A stretch of 23,621 bases of DNA from Deltaproteobacteria bacterium (GTDB taxonomy: Bacteria; Desulfobacterota; Syntrophia; Syntrophales; Smithellaceae): the NCBI GenBank assembly GCA_011046295.1, contig DSAV01000156.1, positions 1 to 23,621 of the forward strand, written 5' to 3'. Positions 15,015-21,660 of this stretch are shown piece by piece. Under the pieces are notes generated by a model that searched no databases, was not told the DNA's origin, and was given only the letters and a program-made list of their open reading frames with translations. Both the position numbers and the translations under genes were made by a program. Within the stretch, counting starts at the first letter, position 1, and the number at the start of each line of letters is the position of its first letter.

Positions 15015-16436
15015 ATGACAAAAGCTAAATCCGACAATCAGAATATCTATAACGGAATGGCGTTAATCGCCGACCCCATTCACCAGTACGCTCTTTTTAC
15101 CGTGCCCCAAGGCGCCGCTGTATCCGAGACAACGGAAAAGGATTTGATTGATTCCCCCTGGATGCAGAGAATGCGCCGTATATACCAGCTGCAGAGCGCG
15201 CGCTGGGTTTATCCGGCGGCGGAACATTCCCGTTTTCAGCATTCGATAGGGACAATGCACATGGCCGGGGAATTCGCCAAGAGTGTTTATCCCGGCTTGC
15301 GCGCCGTCTGCCGCGACGTTCCTTCACAAAATTATGTGGAGGAATTGCTCAGGGTCGCCGGCCTTCTGCACGACGTGGGGCACGGGCCTTACGGACATTT
15401 TTTCGACGACCATTTTTTGAGCCGCTGGGGGCTTACGCACGAAGACGTCGGCCGGAAAATTATCATTTACAAGCTGGGCGAAAAAATTTCCCGCATCCGG
15501 CGCTCTCCTTCCGGCCTGTTCGCGCGGGGCGAAAAGCTCGACGCGAATCTTGTCGCCTTTTTAATTAAGATGCCGCTGGTGAAAGAAGAGCGGCGGCATC
15601 CGGGCTGGCTGCGCATGCTGCGGCAGTTGTTTTCCGGCGTTTACACCGTGGACAATCTTGATTACGTGCAGCGCGACGCCTACATGACGGGATTTTCGCT
15701 GGACATGGTGGATATTCCCCGACTGCGCTACTACAGTTTTTTTACCAAAGAAGGTCTTACCCTGCACCAGTCGGGAATTTCCGCGCTGGGCAGGTTTCTT
15801 AACGCGCGGCTCAATCTGTACAGTAATGTTTATTTTCACCGCACCACGCGCGCGCTGGATTTGCACCTGCAGGAAATTTTTCCAGAGACGATGGATTTGA
15901 CTTTTCCCGGCAATCCGCTTGCGAAACTTGAAAATTATCTGCGCTGCGATGAGTGGAGCCTGTTCAATTACGTCACAGACTGGCAGCGTTCGAAAGATAG
16001 AAAAAAGAAGAGGCTGGCCGCCCAGTGGAAAAAGCTCCATGATAGGGAAATAAAATGGAAGATGTCGTTTGTGGCGGAAATTTCGCTGGACCAGATTCGC
16101 CGCGGCGTCGGCCTTTTCCGGGCGGAGGATTACGAGGAGCGCATCAGGGAAAACCTGCCGAAAAAACTAAGGAGGATTTCTTTCCGGGTGGATTTGGCCG
16201 CGCAGGACCCCCGTCCGCTCAATCCCATGACGGAGAGAGAAAAGAGAATCAACATTTACAATCCCGTAACGGAGAAGACATCCCCGGAGCCGCTTTTGGA
16301 TATTTACCGTTTCATTCCCGCGCGTGTTGTCCACCTGCGGGTGTTCGCGCTTAATCACGACTATGACGAAGAATTATCCGCCGCCGCGGAAAAAGCTCTT
16401 GCCGCGGGCGACGTTGCCATACCGACAAACATTTAA
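15015..16436 (+). CDS. HD-domain phosphohydrolase (SAMHD1/dGTPase-like, COG1078 type)
   Basis: This 473-residue HD-superfamily hydrolase has metal ligands in order: His76 in RFQHSIGT, His119-Asp120 in GLLHDVGHGPYGH and Asp213 in YTVDNLDYVQRD. The flanking features of the SAMHD1/dNTP triphosphohydrolase lineage are present: an N-terminal DPIH plus SPWMQRMRRIYQLQSARWVYPAAEHSRF stretch, and a C-terminal helical region. The likely reaction is hydrolysis of dNTPs to deoxynucleoside and triphosphate, though some relatives act on other nucleotides. It sits 1 base before an NrdD-type reductase gene, which fits deoxynucleotide-pool control. There is no clear ribosome site before ATG 15015 (AT-rich TAATAAAAATATTT), so expression may depend on coupling to the upstream SDR gene 19 bases away. 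Confidence 0.88.
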   Translation: MTKAKSDNQNIYNGMALIADPIHQYALFTVPQGAAVSETTEKDLIDSPWMQRMRRIYQLQSARWVYPAAEHSRFQHSIGTMHMAGEFAKSVYPGLRAVCRDVPSQNYVEELLRVAGLLHDVGHGPYGHFFDDHFLSRWGLTHEDVGRKIIIYKLGEKISRIRRSPSGLFARGEKLDANLVAFLIKMPLVKEERRHPGWLRMLRQLFSGVYTVDNLDYVQRDAYMTGFSLDMVDIPRLRYYSFFTKEGLTLHQSGISALGRFLNARLNLYSNVYFHRTTRALDLHLQEIFPETMDLTFPGNPLAKLENYLRCDEWSLFNYVTDWQRSKDRKKKRLAAQWKKLHDREIKWKMSFVAEISLDQIRRGVGLFRAEDYEERIRENLPKKLRRISFRVDLAAQDPRPLNPMTEREKRINIYNPVTEKTSPEPLLDIYRFIPARVVHLRVFALNHDYDEELSAAAEKALAAGDVAIPTNI

Positions 16437-16437
16437 T

Positions 16438-18516
16438 ATGCAGGATTTTTCCGAAACCACAGACATAACGCTTTTTGTCCGCACCTCCGCTGAAGAGATT
16501 GCGCCGTGGAGCAGGCAGCGCATCGTGGACGCGCTCATGCGCGAGGCGGATATTGACGAGCAGATAGCCTGGCAGATATCCGAAGAAGTCGAGAAGCAGA
16601 TTATTTCTTCGGGCATCGGCCTTTTGACCACGGCGCTCATCCGCGAGCTGGTCAACGCGCGGCTTATTGAAAGAGGGCTGGAAAGGGAGCAGCGCCTGCA
16701 CGGGCGGCTGGGCTTTCCCCTTTATGACGTGCGCCAGCTTATTTTGCACCAGAACAAGGAAAGCGCCAACACGCCTCATTCGCCGGAAGGCACCAATTTG
16801 ATTTTTGCCGAAGGCATCAAAAAAGAATTTTCCCTTTTCGATGTCTTTAGCGCCGATATCGGCGAGGCGCACGCCGCGGGTGAAATTCACATTCACGGGT
16901 TGGGTTACATCGACCGCCCCTACAATTTTTGTCAGACGCTGGAATATCTGAAAATCAATGGATTTAATCTGCCGCAGGCGACTAACTCGGCCCGCCCCGC
17001 CCGCTACGCCGAAGTGCTCCTTTTGCACATGGTGCGTTTCAGCGCCATTTTGCAGGGGCATTTTACCGGATCTCTGGGTTGGGAGGCGCTCAATATTTCC
17101 TTTGCTCCGTATCTTACCCGGATGGACGACAGGGAATTGCGCCAGTTCGCGCAGATGATGATTTACGAATTTTCCCAGCTTGCCGCCACGCGCGGCGGCC
17201 AGGCGCTTTACACCGACATGCACCTATATTTTACGATACCGCCACAGTGGGCGGAAATTGACGCCATCGGCCCCGGCGGGGAGCCGACGGGCAAGAGGTA
17301 CGGCGATTACGCCTCTGAAGCCCGGCGTCTGGCGACGGCGCTCATGGAAGTTTTCGCGGAAGGTGACGCTTGCGGCACGCCCTTTATCCTGCCGCGTCCT
17401 CTGGTGCATATCAGCGACGAATTCTGGCAGGCCGAAGGCGCGCCTGATTTTCTGAAGCTGGTCTGTTTCGTGGCAGCGCGCAAGGGAAACACGTGTTTTA
17501 TTCTGGACAGAAAAAAGGATAACTTGTCTTTTGCCTGCTGCCGCGCCGGGTATCCGGGCGACAGGGAATATCTGGAAGAAATCAAAAAACCCTGGCTTGT
17601 GCGCGCCGCCGCCGTGCAGAGTGTCAGCCTGAACCTGCCGCGCGCCGCTCATCGCGCCGGCGGCAGCGAAGAGAAGCTATTTGAGCTGTTTGACGGGCTT
17701 TGCGACCGCGCTGTGGAGGCGCACATACACAAAAGGGATTTTTTAGAAAGGCTTCTTTCGTATGCCGAAAACGGGCCGTTGGCGCTTCTGGCCATGAACC
17801 GTGACGGTTATCCTTTTTTGCGCCTGAACCGTTCCTATTATGTAGTAGGCCTGGTGGGTCTCAATGAAATGGTGCAGATTCACACCCGATGCCAGCTTCA
17901 TGAATCGCCTCAAGCGCTGGATTTCGGCCTGAAAGCTGTCCGTTATCTGCGCGCCCGTCTGCGGGTTGCCGCCGCCGGTGAGAAAATGAGGTTTGTTTTA
18001 GAGCAATCGCCGGCGGAGACCACCGCTTACCGTTTTGCCCGGCTGGATTTAAAATATCATTCCCCTGAGGCGGGGCGTTTTGTCAAAGGCGACATTGCCG
18101 AAGGGGCGGTTTATTATACCAACTCCACACACCTTAATGTTTCCGCGGATATTTCGCCGCTGCGCCGGGTGATTGATGAAGGTATTTTTCACAAATATCT
18201 GGAAGGCGAGGTCATCACACACCTGCAACTGGGCAAGGACTGTCCCGGCGCTGAGGAGCTGGCCTCTTTTATCCGGGCGGTTTTCGATAAATCGGCCAAC
18301 CGTCAGATTGATTTTTCCCCGGAGTTCACCTCCTGCGCGTCCTGCGCGAAGTCGTCTTTGGGGCTGGGCGATTCCTGTGTTCACTGCGGCTCGCCGGAAG
18401 TGGAAGGCATCGCGCGGCTGACCAAGTATTACGGAAAAATTTCCGGCTGGAACCGGGGCAAACTTGCCGAATTGCGCGGCCGCCGGGCAAACAAAAATTT
18501 CAAAGCAGAACTTTAA
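16438..18516 (+). CDS. nrdD: Anaerobic (class III) ribonucleoside-triphosphate reductase-like protein
   Basis: This 692-residue protein is NrdD-like throughout: a degenerate ATP-cone (about 12-95); GEIHIHGLGYIDRPYNFCQTLEYLKINGF (Cys165, the T4 Cys79 position); the active-site CCRA (Cys367-368), where the thiyl cysteine is expected; GLVGLNEMVQ; and four zinc cysteines (633, 636, 647, 650). The C-terminal radical loop reads ARLTKYYGKISGWNRGK, where the family has R-x-x-G-Y: the glycyl-radical Gly position holds Lys663 (codon AAG 18424-18426), with Gly666 three residues on. No nrdG activase is present nearby. The start at ATG 16438 directly follows the HD gene stop. An open frame extending back to 16324 would lie inside the HD gene and is rejected. 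Activity as a reductase is therefore uncertain. Confidence 0.88.
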   Translation: MQDFSETTDITLFVRTSAEEIAPWSRQRIVDALMREADIDEQIAWQISEEVEKQIISSGIGLLTTALIRELVNARLIERGLEREQRLHGRLGFPLYDVRQLILHQNKESANTPHSPEGTNLIFAEGIKKEFSLFDVFSADIGEAHAAGEIHIHGLGYIDRPYNFCQTLEYLKINGFNLPQATNSARPARYAEVLLLHMVRFSAILQGHFTGSLGWEALNISFAPYLTRMDDRELRQFAQMMIYEFSQLAATRGGQALYTDMHLYFTIPPQWAEIDAIGPGGEPTGKRYGDYASEARRLATALMEVFAEGDACGTPFILPRPLVHISDEFWQAEGAPDFLKLVCFVAARKGNTCFILDRKKDNLSFACCRAGYPGDREYLEEIKKPWLVRAAAVQSVSLNLPRAAHRAGGSEEKLFELFDGLCDRAVEAHIHKRDFLERLLSYAENGPLALLAMNRDGYPFLRLNRSYYVVGLVGLNEMVQIHTRCQLHESPQALDFGLKAVRYLRARLRVAAAGEKMRFVLEQSPAETTAYRFARLDLKYHSPEAGRFVKGDIAEGAVYYTNSTHLNVSADISPLRRVIDEGIFHKYLEGEVITHLQLGKDCPGAEELASFIRAVFDKSANRQIDFSPEFTSCASCAKSSLGLGDSCVHCGSPEVEGIARLTKYYGKISGWNRGKLAELRGRRANKNFKAEL

Positions 18517-18537
18517 GATATTGTGTTAATCATTATT

Positions 18538-18588
18538 TGTCATGGCGCCGGATTGCTTCGCACCGCAAGCGTGTGGATTGCCATGACA
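18538..18588. repeat. Imperfect palindromic repeat after nrdD
   Basis: TGTCATGGC (18538-18546) and GCCATGACA (18580-18588) are perfect 9-bp inverted arms around GGATTGCTTCGCACCGC-like sequence. It lies 22 bases after the nrdD stop and may act as a transcript end. It looks like a degenerate copy of the widespread GTCATTGC...GCAATGAC bacterial interspersed repeat. Confidence 0.55.
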
Positions 18589-18616
18589 TTTTCCCTGCCA
18601 GGGCGGGGAGTATGAT

Positions 18617-18880
18617 GACGAAGCCATCGCAGAGATTGCTTCATTTCTTTTGCAATGACTAAGAATGAATAGTTTGTCATTCCGAGGAATTGTGATTTAT
18701 CAAAATGACGAAGGAATCTCTGAAGTTCCCTCGTTACACTCGGGACAAGGCTTCACCCGCTTGCGGCGGTTTTTTACCCGGCGTATCCAACATTCGCCGG
18801 AGTTCCTGCCGGGCGCAATGACTAAGAGAATGTCATCACAAGGCATGTCCTTCGCTGGCGGGGGATAATGACAAGACCGA
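18617..18880. repeat. Degenerate interspersed-repeat region, no gene
   Basis: This stretch carries fragments of the same repeat type: GAGATTGCTTCATTTC...GCAATGAC (18633-18659), TTGTCATTCCGAGGAA (18675-18690), AATGACGAAGGAATCTC (18704-18720) and GCGCAATGAC (18815-18824). Also present are CATTCGCCGGAGTTCCTGCCGG-type GC-rich pieces. The 67-codon open frame in it is repeat sequence read through and has no gene-like features. The whole gap 18517-18892 contains no other support for coding. Confidence 0.5.
18831..18855 (+). repeat. 25-bp direct repeat, left copy flanking toxin-antitoxin genes
   Basis: TGTCATCACAAGGCATG followed by TCCTTCGC recurs at 19548-19572 with 23 of 25 identical bases. The two copies bracket the toxin-antitoxin module. 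Confidence 0.65.
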
Positions 18881-18892
18881 ATAAACATTTAA

Positions 18893-19153
18893 TCATGGTT
18901 TTTTCAGCACGTCATCATGATTTCCGACAGCGCGCAGCAGTATAGATTCCCCTTCGTATTGCCAGGTGAGGCGGACGGACATGTTGATACTGCATTCAAA
19001 AATGGCACCTGTTCCCTGAACCTTTTTTGTTCTCAATGAAGGGTGGTGGGGATTTTCACCCATCAATTCAAGTTTCTTGCGCAGGGTTTTTTGTTCGTCT
19101 TTGGAAAGCTGTTTGTAGGATTTTTTAAACCTTTGGGTGAAAATAAAATCCAT
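18893..19153 (-). CDS. RelE/ParE-superfamily toxin
   Basis: This 86-residue basic protein begins MDFIFTQRFKKSYKQLSKDEQKTLRKKLELMGENPHHPSLRTKKVQGT. It continues with SVRLTWQYEGESILLRAVGNHDDVLKKP. The order helix, helix, then four strands with the RLTWQYE...LLRAVGNHDDVL end is the RelE/YafQ/HigB-like fold, in which such proteins cleave mRNA at the ribosome. The terminal GNHDDVL is the common catalytic/packing end of this subfamily. The gene starts at ATG 19153, 3 bases after the antitoxin stop (reading leftward), so the two are co-translated. A toxin role is inferred from family and pairing. Confidence 0.85.
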   Translation of the reverse strand: MDFIFTQRFKKSYKQLSKDEQKTLRKKLELMGENPHHPSLRTKKVQGTGAIFECSINMSVRLTWQYEGESILLRAVGNHDDVLKKP

Positions 19154-19156
19154 CTT

Positions 19157-19426
19157 TTATCGATCCAGTTTCTGAAGCAGTTCTTGGACGCTTTTTGCCT
19201 TTTGAGTCTTTCCTTTTCGTATATCCCTGTCCGCTTCTTTTTCCAAATCCTGCCATTTCGCTGACCAGAACCATGCTTGCGCCCGGTCGATAACAACAAC
19301 CGGTTTAATGATAATCGTGTCGTTTTCCACAGCGATTTCCAGGTTATCGCCTTCGCGCAAATCCATTTTTTTGACAACGTCGCTGGGCAGGGTTACCTGT
19401 GAGCGGCGCCGTAGTTGTGTAATCAT
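19157..19426 (-). CDS. AbrB/MazE-type antitoxin
   Basis: This is an 89-residue protein. Residues 1-45 (MITQLRRRSQVTLPSDVVKKMDLREGDNLEIAVENDTIIIKPV) are a classic swapped-hairpin SpoVT-AbrB DNA-binding domain. Residues 46-89 form a charged, probably extended segment (WQDLEKEADRDIRKGKTQKAKSVQELLQKLDR) expected to wrap and neutralise the toxin encoded just downstream. Pairing an AbrB-type antitoxin with a RelE-like toxin is a recognised mix-and-match arrangement. It likely represses its own promoter, as the operator-like inverted repeat at 19431-19449 overlaps its ribosome site. Confidence 0.87.
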   Translation of the reverse strand: MITQLRRRSQVTLPSDVVKKMDLREGDNLEIAVENDTIIIKPVVVIDRAQAWFWSAKWQDLEKEADRDIRKGKTQKAKSVQELLQKLDR

Positions 19427-19430
19427 TGTT

Positions 19431-19449
19431 TTATCTCCAAATCAGATAA
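19431..19449. promoter_or_regulatory. Inverted repeat, probable operator of the toxin-antitoxin operon
   Basis: TTATCT-N7-AGATAA (perfect 6-bp arms) lies 4 bases upstream of the antitoxin ATG on the minus strand and covers its GGAG ribosome site. It sits about 13 bases downstream of the -10 box, a typical autoregulation position. Confidence 0.5.
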
Positions 19450-19461
19450 TCTTACTTTCGT

Positions 19462-19489
19462 AATATACTGTAAATCAGAATATTGTCAA
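19462..19489 (-). promoter_or_regulatory. Sigma-70 promoter of the toxin-antitoxin operon
   Basis: On the minus strand, TTGACA (consensus -35, 19489-19484) is followed after 16 bases by TATATT (-10, 19467-19462). Transcription would start near 19455, about 30 bases before the antitoxin ATG. Confidence 0.7.
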
Positions 19490-19547
19490 TATTTTTTCTT
19501 TGCCGCCGTGCCATGTTCCACGCCGGCGGAGGATAAGTAAGGGATTT

Positions 19548-19572
19548 TGTCATCACAAGGCAGGTCATTCGC
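19548..19572 (+). repeat. 25-bp direct repeat, right copy flanking toxin-antitoxin genes
   Basis: TGTCATCACAAGGCAGG followed by TCATTCGC matches 18831-18855 at 23 of 25 bases. It lies between the toxin-antitoxin promoter and the PAS activator gene, with GC-rich GCCGG-containing repeat-like sequence on both sides. The gap 19427-19702 contains no gene. Confidence 0.65.
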
Positions 19573-19646
19573 CGGCTAAGCTCATCGGGCTTGTGCCCTT
19601 TCCGGCGCGCGTGCCGGGGGATTAAAGGGGCGCGGTGTTTTTCTCA

Positions 19647-19675
19647 TTGACTATTGAGAATGTTTTTCCTAAACT
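19647..19675 (+). promoter_or_regulatory. Sigma-70-like promoter of the PAS sigma-54 activator
   Basis: TTGACT, 17 bases, TAAACT (5/6 and 4/6 matches) predicts a start near 19682, 20 bases before the ATG at 19703. A strong AGGGGG ribosome site follows. Confidence 0.5.
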
Positions 19676-19702
19676 TTTTGATCTTAACAGGGGGAAGCTG
19701 TC

Positions 19703-21421
19703 ATGGCAAGGAAAAGAACGCTGGAAGAAACCCTGAAGAATTATGAGTCCATTCTCAACGAAATTGAGGACGGCGTGGGTGAAGTTGATGTTAAGGGTAA
19801 TCTTTTATACATCAATGATACCGGCTGCCGTTTCTGGGGATACACGCGCGAAGAAATCATCGGCACAAGTTATAAATTTTACACAGACCAGGAGGGGATA
19901 AAAGTCGTTCGCGAGGCGTACGGCAAGGTTTACAAGACCGGCAAACACCTGGTGTTTGTTCACGATATTATCCGGAAAGACGGAGCCAGAAGAACCGTGG
20001 AAGATTCCGTCTCGCCCATCAGAAACGGCAGGGGAGAGATTGTCGGTTTCCGGTCGGTGCAGCGCGACGTTACCGACCGTGTGGAGGCGGAGCGTAAGTT
20101 TGCCAGCCAGCGACGCCGGCTGGAGGCGATTTTCAACAGTGTCAACGATGCCGTGATAACGGTTGATCCGCAGATGAAAGTGGTCGAGGCAAACAAATCC
20201 ACGCAGGTCATCTGCGGCGTGGCCATGGAAGATATCATCGGCAAGGTCTTTCCGCAGTGTCTGAAGCTGTGCGCCAAAACCTGCTGCAGCGTCCTCAAAC
20301 GGACATTGGAAGACCAGAAGGAGATTTCCGAATACCGCATCGAATGCGGCCATCAGCAGCACTATCGCCAGCTGGTCAGCGTGAACAGTTCCCCGCTGCT
20401 CGATTATCACGGGAATTTCACGGGAGCGGTTATGGTTATCCGCGATATAACGCGTTTGAACAGTCTCGAGCGCGAGTTGTACGAAAGGCACAAGTTTCAG
20501 AACATTATCGGCCGCAGCGAAAAAATGCAGGAAATTTACGGTCTGCTGGAGGATTTGGCCAATCTGGAAACCACCGTGCTCATTACCGGCGAGTCCGGCA
20601 CGGGCAAGGAACTGGTCGCGCGCGCGCTGCATTTCAGCGGGCACAGGGCTTTTAGTCCTTTTGTTACCGTGAACTGTTCCGCTCTTACCGAGAGCCTGTT
20701 GGAGAGCGAGCTATTCGGCCACGTGCGGGGCGCTTTTACCGGCGCCATCAAGGACAAGCAGGGGCGTTTCGACGCGGCGCACGGCGGCACCATTTTACTG
20801 GATGAAATAGGCGACATTTCACCTCTGATTCAGCTCAAGCTTCTGCGCGTTTTGCAGGAAAAGGTTTTTGAGCGCGTGGGTGAATCCGTGCCGCGCAAGG
20901 TGGACGTGCGCGTGATTGCCTCCACCAACAAAAACCTCAAACAAAAAGTCGAAAAAGGCGAATTCCGGGAAGACCTTTTTTACCGCCTGATGGTTGTGGA
21001 GGTTAACCTGCCGCCGCTGCGAGAGAGGCTGGAGGATTTGCCCCTGCTGGTTGACCATTTCATTGCGGCGTTTAACGCGGAATTCGGCAAGGGCATCGAG
21101 GGCATTTCGCGCGACGTTCTCAACAAGTTCATGCAATATTCCTGGCCGGGGAATATCCGCGAGCTGCAGCACGCCCTGGAGCACGCCTTTATTTTGTGCC
21201 GGGGGAAGATAATCATCATGGAAGACCTGCCCGTGAATATCCGCGGTATGGCCGTGGAGACAGCCAGAGGCGCGTCTTATACCGCGCCGGACAAGCAGAA
21301 AATCTTTGAGGCGCTGGAAAAAACAGGCGGCAACAAAGCCAAGGCCGCGCGCCTTTTGGGGATTAACCGGCGCACCCTGTACCGCAAAATCGGCAAAAAC
21401 GGGGAAGATTACCCCCACTAA
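19703..21421 (+). CDS. PAS-PAS sigma-54-dependent transcriptional activator
   Basis: This is a 572-residue activator with no receiver domain. PAS 1 (about 10-128) contains NDTGCRFWGYTREEIIG and ends in the VQRDVTD PAC signature. PAS 2 (about 134-252) ends in VIRDITR and carries a cysteine cluster, Cys186, 190, 194 and 195 in CLKLCAKTCC, plus Cys215. The AAA+ domain (about 265-500) has GESGTGKE (296-303), a canonical GAFTGA loop (343-348) and Walker B ILLDEIG. A Fis-type HTH (GGNKAKAARLLGINRRTLYRKI) ends the protein. It should sense a small molecule or redox state through the PAS domains and activate sigma-54 promoters. The best local target is the promoter at 21554, 133 bases beyond its stop. 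Transcription in the same direction as the esterase supports a dedicated regulator-target pair. Confidence 0.94.
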   Translation: MARKRTLEETLKNYESILNEIEDGVGEVDVKGNLLYINDTGCRFWGYTREEIIGTSYKFYTDQEGIKVVREAYGKVYKTGKHLVFVHDIIRKDGARRTVEDSVSPIRNGRGEIVGFRSVQRDVTDRVEAERKFASQRRRLEAIFNSVNDAVITVDPQMKVVEANKSTQVICGVAMEDIIGKVFPQCLKLCAKTCCSVLKRTLEDQKEISEYRIECGHQQHYRQLVSVNSSPLLDYHGNFTGAVMVIRDITRLNSLERELYERHKFQNIIGRSEKMQEIYGLLEDLANLETTVLITGESGTGKELVARALHFSGHRAFSPFVTVNCSALTESLLESELFGHVRGAFTGAIKDKQGRFDAAHGGTILLDEIGDISPLIQLKLLRVLQEKVFERVGESVPRKVDVRVIASTNKNLKQKVEKGEFREDLFYRLMVVEVNLPPLRERLEDLPLLVDHFIAAFNAEFGKGIEGISRDVLNKFMQYSWPGNIRELQHALEHAFILCRGKIIIMEDLPVNIRGMAVETARGASYTAPDKQKIFEALEKTGGNKAKAARLLGINRRTLYRKIGKNGEDYPH

Positions 21422-21422
21422 A

Positions 21423-21457
21423 AAGTGTGGCTTTGCACACAAGTGTGCGCCACACTT
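21423..21457. promoter_or_regulatory. Long inverted repeat, probable activator site (or terminator)
   Basis: AAGTGTGGC-TTT-GCACAC-AA-GTGTGC-GCCACACTT: outer 9-bp and inner 6-bp perfect arms with a 3-base bulge, starting 2 bases after the activator stop. No T-tract follows, which argues against an intrinsic terminator. It lies ~100-130 bases upstream of the sigma-54 promoter, the usual enhancer position. Confidence 0.5.
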
Positions 21458-21458
21458 A

Positions 21459-21472
21459 TGAGACATGCCTCA
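21459..21472. promoter_or_regulatory. Second near-palindrome next to the inverted repeat
   Basis: TGAGACATGCCTCA is palindromic except for one base pair. Its position, 82 bases before the -24 element, also suits an activator or IHF-assisted regulatory role. The AT-rich stretch 21500-21550 between it and the promoter may be bent. Confidence 0.3.
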
Positions 21473-21553
21473 CAATTTTCAGTTGCATTTTTTTCCTTCC
21501 ATCATAATACCCTGACTTCATTACCCATTATTATTATTAATTATTTTTACATC

Positions 21554-21569
21554 TGGCACGCTTCGTGCC
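21554..21569 (+). promoter_or_regulatory. Sigma-54 promoter of the esterase gene
   Basis: TGGCACGCTTCGTGCC has a perfect TGGCAC -24 box and GTGC at -12, with GG (21555-21556) and GC (21567-21568) exactly 10 bases apart. The predicted start is near 21580. An AAAGGAGG ribosome site (21645-21652) stands 8 bases before the esterase ATG. Confidence 0.75.
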
Positions 21570-21660
21570 TTAAATAATACGTTCAGCGGGCCAGCATTTT
21601 CCAGAGACTGCTGAAAAGCTGTGCACTAATCAAAAATTTTTTTTAAAGGAGGAATTTTAG

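Noticed and set aside
16324..16437. N-terminal extension of the NrdD frame to ATG 16324
   Set aside because: The added 38 residues lie inside the HD gene in another frame and are Cys/Arg-rich without homology. ATG 16438 directly after the HD stop gives a normal NrdD start.
18665..18868. 67-codon plus-strand open frame between nrdD and the toxin gene
   Set aside because: It is made of degenerate interspersed-repeat sequence, with no ribosome site and no domain.
21423..21457. Reading the inverted repeat after the PAS activator as an intrinsic terminator
   Set aside because: No T-tract follows the stem (next bases ATGAGACATG) and the stem has a 3-base bulge. A regulatory-site reading fits the sigma-54 promoter downstream better, although a terminator role is not excluded.
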